Of a stretch of DNA of 64,000 nt, positions 10,486 through 22,400 are shown one piece after another. Source of the DNA: Amoebophrya sp. A120 (lineage: Eukaryota > Sar > Dinophyceae > Syndiniales > Amoebophryaceae); contig CAJINV010000005.1 of assembly GCA_905178155.1 (NCBI GenBank), positions 8,244,515 to 8,308,514 of the forward strand. Reading direction: 5' to 3'. Position 1 is the stretch's first letter. Every line of letters starts with the position of its first letter. The notes beneath the pieces were generated by a model. It worked only from the letters and a program-made list of their open reading frames with translations, was not told the origin of the DNA and did no database searches. The translations under genes were made by a program, and so were the position numbers.

Positions 10486-13400
10486 ATGACCGACAACTCC
10501 ACTTCTCCGCGGAACAAGCAGCGGACCATGACCGCCTGGTCCGCGGCTTCTTCGAGTTGCGGCACGGCCTATCCTGCGTGAAAACGTTTTCCTCCCAGAG
10601 TCAAGTTGCGAAGTGTACAACACAAATCCAGAAGTATTGGGAGTCACGCATGACAAGTTCCTCTCTGTAGTGTAGTGCAGACTCTTAGCAAGGACAAGCG
10701 CATCGCAAGACCATCAGCTCGTCCTGTTTACAGCATCACAAATTCCAAAAATTGACTGAGATGAATGCCTCTCATGGGGATACGCATGACAAGTCGTTCT
10801 GTAGATGCAAAAATTCTGCATAACAACTCAGAAGTGGGGACATTCTTCAACAGGATACGGCCAATTCCGCGGTGACCGGGTCCAGTAATGGAACGAATCA
10901 AAATTCGCAGTTTTCTTTCGGGAACTCGAATACCGGAAATAACCACCTCGACCAAACAGGCTCCGGGCCGTCGCCGTCGGGCCAAAATAGCAGGAACTCC
11001 GGTGGTACTGGTAGTGGTGGACCAGGAAACAACAATAAGCCGACGATTTTGATGTTAAACAATTCCATCACGAAGGAAAACAGTGAGGCCAAGAAGAAAA
11101 TAAACAAAACAACAACCGAAATAAATTCAACTGCCTCTTCGAAGCAACCGATAATTCCTTCTGGGTTTTTGCTAAAGAAGTTCCTCGGCTATGATCCCTA
11201 CAGCGGGTCCCTCACCGACCACTACGAACTGGGGCAAGTGTTGGGGCGTGGGGCTTATGGGGAGGTCGTGGCGGCGCGGCTTAGGCCGAGGTCCAGATTA
11301 TTCTCGTCGGTTTGCTTGTCCTGTTGTCTGTCAAAGCAGAAAGTCGAAGCGTTGATCGCGGCGCCAGATTATCTAGTGCAAATATGTCTGGGTCTGGAAA
11401 AGTGGAACTTGTAATGCGTGCCTTGCATTCCTGGAAAATCTGTGTTGCATGAGCAGCAAAAGAGGAGCTTCCTTTGCAATGAAAAACGCAATTTGTAATG
11501 CGTGCTAGGCAGCCATCAAGAGGCGACGTCTGAAAAACTTGTCATGCTTGGCTGCCATTGCAACCGCTTCCGTCATCCGCAACTCCGCACCACAGGTTTT
11601 CACACCCAGACATATTTGCATTTCATACGGATCTGGACGAGTTGATCGAATCGTTCCGGAACAAACGGTATCCTGTGCAAAAGTATCGTGCTCGCATTGC
11701 AGTCGTGCATTACAAATTTTTTTTCTTGCGGTAAATCCGCATGACAAATTTGATTTCTCTTGCTGGGGAAATATGTAATGCATACGAGTACGATACCTTT
11801 GCAATGCATAAACGGAACTTGAACGCGGGGCGGCACGACAGGGACAAGGACAGCACCTATCAAGTGCAAATATGTCTGGGTCTGGAAACTTGTGATGCTG
11901 GGTGGCGATTCACGAGGAGGCCGGAAGTGCTGGCTCAGCATGACAAGTTTCTGAGCTTCTAGGTGTTGCCTGTTCTGCATGACAAACTGCGTTTCTGCAT
12001 GACAGAGAAATGGGGCTCTTGGATGTTGTGCATGACAGATTTAAGAGTCGTGCCAGACAAGCACGACAAACATGCATTCTTCCAGACCCAGACACATTTG
12101 CAATGCATAGCACCAGCGCAGGCACGATCTCGCAGGGGCTGAGTGCGAGTAGAAGGATGATGCGAAACACGCTAAACTCCATGCCGTTGGGGAGATTTCG
12201 GGATCGTGAAGCCGAGGAGGCTATGCATTTCAAAAGCATTGTGCCGTTAGTAGGAATCGCATCGCAAATTTTCTCAGCATTAGACTTGGAATTTGTAATG
12301 CTGATTTGCCTTTGATAAAAAAATTTGTCATGCATGGTTGCGATTACTATGAGTGCGATATTACTTTTGCACAGGATAGAGGCAGAGGAGGACATGGATT
12401 TCGAAGAGATCCTTGCGATTAACGAGAGAGATATTCAAGAAAAAAACTGTGTGGGTGTAAGTCTGTAATGCAAAGGATACAAAACAGCTACGCTTGTCAT
12501 GCTGGCCAGCCATCAGCTGCTATTTATTTTCAACTGCGTTTTCGCGTGATATTACTAGCTGTGCATGACAGGTTTTATTTCTCCGACAGCATGCAGTGCA
12601 AATTGAAATTTATCATGCTGTACGTCCAAGACACCTACCCTCTTTTTTTTCTTGGATAGGAGAACAAACGGCGCAGCAGCAACAGCAGCAAAACCGAACT
12701 TCTACTGCGTCGAACAGTGGGAACAATAATAACAAGCTATCAAAAGGAAATTTCCCCCCTCCCCATATCAAAACGAAACTTCTCATGCTGGATTTGTGCA
12801 CACAAATCAGATTTGTCTTGCTGCCGAGGACTGCAGGCCCATATCAGGCCTGAGTAGATAAGTTTTGGCCTAGGCGCTTAGCATGACAGACGTCTACGCT
12901 TTAGGAGCAACAGCATGACGAACCGCCTGTAGAATGTGGCGGAGCCTGTAGATTTGCCTTCATGCAATACAGCGACGATTTGTCGTCTCAAATCAGCATT
13001 ACAAATTTTCAGAAGTGTACCGGTTTGGTATGGGGAGGGGAGATTTTTCCTCACAATACAAGCCGAAAGTCTTCCGGAGCTTCTTGAAGGTACTGTTACT
13101 TCTATGGCAAATTAGTAACTAGAGCTCGTGCGCATTTTTAATCTAGATCTTCAGTTTCTTGTCATGCACATGCGGTATCTGTTTCTGTGGTGTGCATGAA
13201 TTACTTATCTTTGATCCAGATCCACAGCATGATCTTCGGGAAAGCCATACTACGTTCGGCTAAAAATTCTCCGCATGATCATGATCTTGGTGGACCAGAA
13301 AATTCTACAATTACCAGGGCACCACCACGAGTCCGACTTCCCACAGCCCCGCTATCATAAGAAAAAAGTGTTACAGTTACACATTTGTTCGTAACTTTAG

Positions 13401-16400
13401 CAACACAAATTTTCTGTGCATGAGAGGGAAAGCTTGCAATGCACAGACCACAAGGGAATAAAACACGTATGAAAAGAAGCTTGGTGGAAGCATTTCTGGC
13501 ATGACAGAGGTTGTCTGTCATGCTCGGCTTGCAATCCAATCTGTAACTGTATGTAGCACTTTTTTCTCGTGATACCCGCTGCCGTCGTTCCAGTGACGGA
13601 TACGGAAGCAAATGCAGAGCAAAACCGGAAGTCCACCCGGTCCTCCTATGAACTGTAAAAATGTCTGGGTCTGGAAACTTGTGATGCTGCGTGGCGTATC
13701 ATGAGGAGGCCACACGTGCTGGCTCAGCATGACAAGTTTCTCAGCTTCTAGGTGTTGCCTATTCTGCCTGACAAACTGCGTTTCTGCATGACAGAAAAGT
13801 GGGGCGCTTTGGTAATGTGCATGACAGATTTGAGAGTCATGTGAGACAAGCATGACAAACTTGCATTCTTCCAGACCCAGACATATTTGCAACGCATACC
13901 TCCATTTTCAACGCGATATCATTTACGAAAAACCGCACGAGCTCTCACGGCCCGAACAAGAGTCACCTGCACGCGCCCGGCGGGACCCGATCGAGCATCA
14001 TCGCAAGCCTCGTCCCCAGTAGCTTCTCGCGCACGAGCTTGGCCGGCGCGCAGTCGTTCGTGACCAGCGAATCTTTCGTGAAGAGGATTTGCAGTTACGA
14101 CGAGTCCGCTTTGCGGGCCCGGCCGAGTCCGAATGACGCGCTGCGCCGGGCCGCCACGCAGCGAAACAGGCAGAAGAAAACGAACAACGACGGAACTGCG
14201 ATGGGTAAGGCCACCGTGATATTCGGGACGAAGGGGATAGCCAGTGCGATATCCTGAGCAAAAATGTACCCACCCCAGAGTTGTCATGCAGATTTGCAGC
14301 TACAGCAAGATTTGTAATGCGCATACACATGAGTATGAGAGGCATTTCCAATCACGTTTTGCGCTTTGCAAAGCTGTCGACAGGATGAGTAGATGGATTT
14401 GTGTTGCGGCTGTGCTTGCTAAACTTCACTACAATACCTAGGCGAACGCGTCATGCTGGACCCCCAAAACTTCTCGATTTGTGTTGCGAGATCCTCATCT
14501 TGACTCTGGTGTGGGGAGCTTTTTACACAGGATATGCGAAAAGTAGTTCGGGTCCTGGTGGTGCGGGAAAGAGTCCGAATCACGCGCAAAACGCCATCGC
14601 GATACAGGAACAGAGAATGCTACAGGCGGAGGAAGAGGTATCGTTCTTGTGATTATACCGTTGTTAGACGTTGGCTGACGCTGATGTCATGCGTTTCATG
14701 GATCGATTTCGATTTCAATGCTACCCTTACCCGAGCCCGTGCCTGTCATGCCGGTAGACGAAGCTCTTCTTGTACGACCAAGAAAATAAAAACCTCTAGC
14801 ACCCTTATCAGATACAAAACACGTGGACCTTCGCCGTGAAGTGCATGAAGAAAGCGGCTCTGATATCATTTGTAAAAACGTCCCCACACCGACACCAGAG
14901 TCAAGTTGGGAATCTAGCAACACAAATCTCCATGTTTTGGGAGCTGTGCATGACAAGTTTCCCTCTGCAGTGTAGTGCTGGTTGGCAGGGGAAGCCGCAT
15001 GAGAAAGCTACTTTCTCATCCTGTTTACAGGATTACAAATCCCAAAACAGGATTGGAAATTCCTCTCATGGAGCTGCGCATTACAAATGTTCCTGTCATT
15101 GCGCATTTGCATGACAACTCTGTTGGTGTGGGGACGTTTTTACTCAGGATATCTGATAGAAGAGGAGAAGAAGAAGCTGGAGTCTTTTGAGAAACGCATG
15201 CAGGCCATCAGTAAGATGCTCCAAGAATTGGAGTTGAACGGGCAGCAACAAAACCCGGAACTGATGAACAATGTGAAGAACCTGTTGCAAGTCCCGGGTG
15301 CTGCCGGCGGCGGCGCAGGCGGCGACGGCACCACGGAAAAGCAGAGCAGCCGGTGGTCGGTCGTGAAAAAAATCTCCGTCACGGTCCAACGTCCCTCCGC
15401 CCTGCTGTCGGTGCTGCGAATCAGCAACAGCAGCAACGCGAACGCAGCAGGAGCTTCCCCCGGGGGGATTGCAGGCAGTAAACGAGAACCGCATTTGGGG
15501 CTCGGGGACTCGAATCTTAATTTGATCAGCGAGAATGGGACTACAGTGATGATGAAACAGTCCACTGCGTCGCAAATGAAACAGTCCAACTCCCCCTTAA
15601 ACCTTATGTCTTGCAAATCTGTAGTCTGGGTCATCTGGGAGGCTCGAAGACACGTATGATGCTGGACTCGTCGTCCCACGCTCGTTAAACAATTCCGTCA
15701 TGCATGTTGCGCTGCAATAGCGCTGCATCTTCTTTGTCATGCAAAAGCACTGGTGTTTCTGTTGCGACTTTTGCGCACCACAGAACCGTTCTTCAAGAGT
15801 TTGTCATAGTATTTGCGAGTAGTTTCTAGATTAGCATGACAGCAACTTTCATCCACAGGACCCAGACGTATAATTTTCTTCAGTGCATAAACCGGAGACA
15901 GTCGCAACTCTCCGCCGGCCTACCTGCGGTGAATCTCCGATCTATGAAAAGAAAAAAGTTTGTCACAGTCACTAACGTGCAGGTTTTGCATGAGAAATTT
16001 TTCCAGCATCACAGGTTTTTCTTGTATTGCAGAAACACTAGGGAAATCTCTTATGAAGTTTGGCTGTGATGCATTTTTACGCATGACAGACAGTTTTGTA
16101 TTGCAAAAATGCGCATGAGTGATCGTGACGAACTTTTTTTGTTTGATACGATCCCCGATGCTGTTACTCGGCGGCAATTACGTCAGCCAAAAACATCGGT
16201 ATCGCAAGAAAAAAGTGTTACAGTTTTTCCACATTGTGTTGCAGGCCAAGCAAGACAGACAAGCTCTGTCATGCCGGATATGCACCATAGGAGCCTCGTT
16301 TCATAGGCGTTTTCCCGTAGGATTTCTGCATTACAAGTTTTCTCTCTCATGCAGAGAAATTTGCGTTGCTGAATTCGCTACAAATGTGTAACAGTAACAC

Positions 16401-19400
16401 TTTTTTCGTGGGATAATCGGCAATCGGCGACGATTGACTTCAAAACGTTGAAGGACAACATTTTCGAGGGGAATTTCAAGATTTTCAAAACCGCACTGGA
16501 AAAGGAATTGAAGGAATTGACGATAAAACGGAAGGAAACCAGTAAGGAACTGAAGTCCCTCAAATCCGTCTCCGAAGCGGCAGTTTTGAAGGAGCTGAAA
16601 TTGCTGGCGCTCTGCCGCCACAAGAACATTCTCTACCTGGTGGAGGCGTTTGAAGACACAAAGTTCATGTACGTGGTCGTTGAAAGGTGTTACCTATCCA
16701 ATGCAAAGATCAAGTCTCTGTCAGGAAGATTTGGGTCGTCGTGTTTGTCATGCAAACTGTACATGACCCACGATGCCTGTGATGCATTCTCTAGCATCAC
16801 AGCCCTCGCGAAGGCTTTATCTAATGCCTATCCCGCATGAGAAGTGCCCTATCTTCCGGGTGGCAAAAATCTGAGCACGACCTTTTGCTGAACGTGCAAG
16901 ACAGCTTTTTGTATGTAGTGAGGTCACCGAACGGTTCTAACCGGGGAGTTTTTTTGCCAGCCAGACAGCAAAACGACCGGCAGTTTGCAAGCGGCCGGAA
17001 GTGTTTTTGAGCACAAAAAGTTTTCACTTATCAAGCGGTCGGGGCTTTGCCAACAAACAAGCCCGGTCGAAAACTATCGACTCGCACTTGATAAAACGAC
17101 GCAGGGGAGCCGGCAAAAGGGGCGCCCTTCTGAGGCGCCCGCCGCCTTGGTTTCTGGCGATTTGGGGCGCCCAAAAAGGGGCGCGCAAAAAACGCGCCCA
17201 AAATCAGAACAGCGAAACAGCATGGCACGGCCGCGATTTCGGAGCATTTTGGGCGGCCGCGAAAGCGGCCGCCTTTTCGCCGGTTTTAGAGCCTGGGAAG
17301 CTTTGCAAAAAGCGCCGGCGTGAAAAATAAAAACGCGAAAAATAAAAAGCGCGCCACACGCGCAAAGCCAATCCGCATGCTATGGGCCCGGTTTTTCTTC
17401 GCTTTTTGGGCGCCCCCCGTGGCACCCGGATCGGCCCCATAGCATCGGGGCTGGCTTTCGGAAAGGAATTTTGGAAATGTGCCAAAATTTGTGATGTTTC
17501 CCAAGTGGCCGCCATACCGTGCGGCATAACGTTACTCACGGTGGTATGGCGAACCCATAAAAAGCAAAGCCGCGGCCAAGGCTGCGGTCGGCAAAAAAAC
17601 GCCCACGACCTCACTACCCCCGCCCCGCGGCTATATTTGGTATGATCGAGAGTTAGCATCACAAATTCCAGACCCAGCCATGATATTTGCGTTTGATATC
17701 ACGGCGATTTCACGACGAGGTATGGGGCCATGATGCCACCGCCCGCCCCGGTGACGACGGATGCGAACTATCAAATGCAAAAATGTCTGGCTCTGGAAGA
17801 ATACACACTTGTGATGCGCATTTCAGAACACAGAAAAATCATTCATGCATGGGTAGCAAAAGCTGCCCGCTTTCTGCCACCAAAGTGGGCGATTTGTCAT
17901 GCGGATTCGGCATTGCGGAAGCTTCTCGGAACCTGTAATGCTAGAGCCTCCATGCCAGACCTTCTGTGTCATGCAAAAACAGCATGACTCTCCCAGACCC
18001 AGACATTTTTACATTTGATACGAACGGGAATAATAGTACAACCACGGGAAATAACAACTCCCACTTTCTTATCAAATGCAAATATGTCTGGGTCTGGAAT
18101 AAAGAAAAAGATGCAGGGAATTTGTGTTGCTGAGTCTTGCATGACAGCGCGATCTTCTGTACGGCATCCACGGATCACAAGAGTTGCGGATGGTAATATT
18201 GCGAGATCTACAGTGTAGTTTTGCATGACAAACTGAGTTATTTCACAGCATGACACAAAAACTGGCCCATCGTATTCTATGCATCACAAATCCGTGTTCT
18301 CCTTCACGCCTCGCATCACAAATGCAGACCCAGACATATTTGCAATGCATATTTCTCGGCCCGCCGGCGGTCGAGTCGGTGGTCAAGCACGTGATTTTCC
18401 AGGTCTTACAGGCACTGCAGCACATGCACAAACTATCCAAGAAAAAAACGTTGTTACTGTAAATTTGTGATGCGCAACATGCAAGATGATTGCCGCTGTC
18501 ATGCTTGGCATGCATTGCAGGGTCCATTACAGGGCGTTTTCACGTACTCTCTGCGCATGACAGGTTGTTGCTGTCATGCCAGACAAATTTGTAATGCTGT
18601 TCCCCCAAAAAAGTTACACCTACCATGTTTTTTTCTTGGATACAAGCTCCTTGTTCTCCATCGCGACATATGAGTGTAGTGCACAACCCCCCCTCGACGT
18701 GCCCCTCTTCATTTGTAATGCAAAAAAGCAAATTCACAATCAGCCTCCAAGCTCTGTCTGCATGGGAAATTCATTTGGAGAAGAACCTCAAACAGTACTA
18801 CAATCCGTGCGCATGAAGAGAAGATTTGTCATGCGGAAACCTCATTCCTGCCGCTGGCTGTGATGCTATGTCTCCCTTTCAAAGGAGAATGAGGGGGAGT
18901 TCTTGTGCTGCACTGTCATACGACATCAAGCCGGAAAACGTTCTGTTCAAAAATCCTCCAGTATCCACCGACAGAAAATGGCAGGCTGGTCATATTTGTA
19001 ATGCGAAAACAAATACACAGAGCGACGCGGCCCCATAGCATGCTGTTTAGGAGCATATGCAATACAGATTTTTTTGTGCATTTGTTCTTGGTTGCATGTA
19101 CAACTGTGACCTGCTTGCTTTTTTCTATGTGATACCCGGTGCGGGGAGCGCAGTCGCTGAACCAGCAAAGGCAGGTGGGCGTGCAGCAGTCGCGCAGGGA
19201 TTTGTATCATTTGTAAAAACGTCCCCACACCAGAGTCAAGATGGGAAATCTGCTAGAGAAATCAGCCAGCTTTGGTCGTTTGGCATGACAAATTGTTCCT
19301 CGTAGTGTCATCCTGTTTAGGTAGTTCAGCAGCATCACAGATCTAGCGCGTCATGCTTATTATAGCGTCACAAATTCCAAACACGACTAGAAAATGCCTC

Positions 19401-22400
19401 TCATGACAAACTTTTTTGGCATGCAGATTTGCATGACAACTCTGGGGTGGGGACGTTTTTCCTCAGGATAATTTGTTGCAGTTGAACAGCCCCTCAGCTT
19501 CCGCTACGGATATATGCATGGCAAATATGTCTTGGTCTGGAAACAAGATTGGAACTTGTGATGCTAATTTTGGAGGGCACAGAAATCTGTGTTGCATGAG
19601 CTCGAAGAGTTGGCGGTTTCGTGCAACGCAGAAAGCAAATTTCTCATGCGGGACAGGCATTGGAAAGCATGCGCAAAACTTGTGATGCTTTCGGCAGCAT
19701 TCCAGACCATTTCCAGGTCCAGAAGGTGCATGACAAAGAACAGTCGGACTCTTTCAGACCCAGACATCTTTGCAGTTGATAGGATAGGGAGAATGACGAT
19801 CATCTTCCAAACGACCAGAATGCCGAGCAATTACTGCACCCAGACATTGTTTTGGGGGATTTCGGCATGGCGCTGTATGAGAGTGCAAAACTCTCCCTCC
19901 CCTTCATTTGTCATGCAAAATACCTAATTTACGCCTTGGCTCTTGATGGCACTGTTTGCATGACAAGTTCTGGCAGCCCAAATTATAGCAGTACACTCCT
20001 GTCCAAATTTGTCATGCGAAACCTGTATTCTTGGCGGCGCTTGTATTGCTGTTCATGCAATACAAATGAGGGAGGTGAGGGGGAGTTGTGCATCTTCTAT
20101 ACGCTGCAGATGCAGCACAGAAACTCCGTGTGCACGGATATCCTGTGTAAAAACGTCCCCACCCGCCCATAGTCAAGATGGAGATTTTGCAACACAAACC
20201 TAGGAGTTTTGGGAGTCACGCATGACAAGTTGCACTCCGTAGTGTAGTGCAGGTTAGCAAGAAGTGCAGCCGCATCACAGATCCATCTGCTTATCCTGTT
20301 CACAGCATCACAAATTCCAGAACACGATTGGCAATGTCTACCATGGGTATGCGCATCACAAATGTCCTTGTCATTGCAAATCTGCATGACAACTCTGGGG
20401 TGGGGACGTTTTTCCTCAGGATAACGGATTTAGCCGGGTCCGCGGCGTTTCTCGCGCCGGAATCGTGGTCGGATTCAGTCTATGCAGTGCAAAAGTATCG
20501 TATTCGTATAAATGCATTACAAATTTCCTCAGCATGAGAAAGAAAATTTGTAATGCTGATTTACTTTAAGAAAGTCGGTACGAGTGCGATGCTTTTGCAT
20601 TTCATACAGTCCAGCAGTTCAAGTCTGATATTTGGGCGGTGGGTGTCATGTATCAAGTGTAAAAATGTCTGGGTCTGGAAGGTTGGAACTTGTAATGCTA
20701 GCTTTCCATAGCTAGAAAATCTGTATTGCATAACCAACAAAAGTCGCAGCCGCTTTTGTCATGCAAAAACGCAGTCTCTCATGCGGATTGCCTATGAGAA
20801 AGCGTTTTGGGAAGTTGTCATGCCGGACTGCATTCGGAAGCGTTTTCATCATGCACGTTTTAGCATCACAAGTTTCGAGACCCAGACACTTTTGTATTCG
20901 ATATCATGCAGTACGAGATGGTGTATGGAACCTTGCCATACTATGGAACTGTCAAGCTAATCGAAATTGACACAAAGTTGAAATAATCTGTGATGCATAG
21001 AACGGATACCAGTTGGCGCCCAGTTTTCAAGTTGCGCATGACAAACTTTCCTGGCCTCTAAAGCAAGTCTGTCATGCTGTTTCGGGCTAAAGGGCTCCCC
21101 TCTGTCATGCTAAAAATCAGCAACCCAATTCTCGATCCTTACCAGCACTACAATCTGCATCCCTTGCGTCTTCATCTGCAATAGAGACAATTGCTGAGTT
21201 GCATTTTATGCATGACAAACTTTTATTTCAACTTCGACAATTTCGATCCTGACACCCCCATACCTACCATACCAGCTCCCACCCGGAATTCTTCAAGAAC
21301 CAATACCAAAAGTACACATTGCTTTGCTTTTGCTTTCTTTGCATGACAAAGTAGTAGTTTCTTGCTTGCCTTGCATGACAGATAACTACTCTCCACATGA
21401 TCTTCACAAAAATCTATCCAGGTCTACTTCCTCATCGCAGGCCAACCAGCCGGAGCATTTCTGCGATTTGGCGTATAAGCTCGGCACGGTCGGTTTGAAA
21501 CTTGCGACGACCGTGGTTTTACGCATTGCAAATATGCCTAGGTCTGGAAGGTTGGAACTTGTCATGCTGGTCTTACATAATTCCTGTGAATTGAAATCCA
21601 AATCTGTATTGCATGACCAACAAAAGAAGTCGCAGCCTCTCTTGTCATACCAAAACGCAGTAGTTTCTGATGCAGAGTGCGCATGCGAAAGCGTTCTGCA
21701 AACTTGTGGTCATGCTTTCCTGCATAAGGAGGCGTGTTCATCCTGCACGTTTTAGCATGACAAATTTCCTCCAAACCCAGACATATTCGCAGTGCATAGG
21801 TCTCTCCGGAAACCTCGCCGTACTACGGGGAGAAGTCCAGCAGTTATCCTGTGCAAAAGTATCGCACTCGTAGTAATTGCAATCATGCATTACAAGTTTT
21901 TTTCTTAAAGTAAATCCGCATTACAAATTCTATTTTCTTAAAGTAGATCCGCATGCTGAGAAAATTTGTAATGCATTTATACGAGTACGATACTTTTGCA
22001 GTTCATAGCAGTGGCGAAACGGTGAATCAGCAGTGCCTTATCAGACTTGCAAAACTATCATCGCACAGCTCGTACTGAAGAAAATCGCAACGCACGCAAA
22101 AATGCAAATTGTTTTTTTCCCAGGCTGTTCTTGACTCAGCATTGTGGTTTTGAAAGAAGTTTTTGTCATGCAGCTATTGCTATTACTAGATCTAGAGCGA
22201 TGTTGTGTCTGTTGTAAAATTGCATACGCCAAAACGTCATGCAGATCATGCTCACGAAAGATGCGGCGTTAAGGAGATCCGCGGCGCAGTGCCTAGCCTT
22301 GCCCTGGTTCAGAGGCAAGCAGGACGAGGAAAAAGGGGGAGCTGTAGGTCGTGGAGGACATGATTCAAGTCCCGGAAGTAGCCCCGGAAGTTCTTCTGGG

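Noticed and set aside
17204-17662. Open minus-strand frame of 152 codons in repeat 'I', with a related frame at 25214-25495
   Set aside because: The frame is open because the repeat is GC-rich. Its composition is Arg/Ala/Pro-biased, the third copy does not keep it intact, and no known motif is seen.
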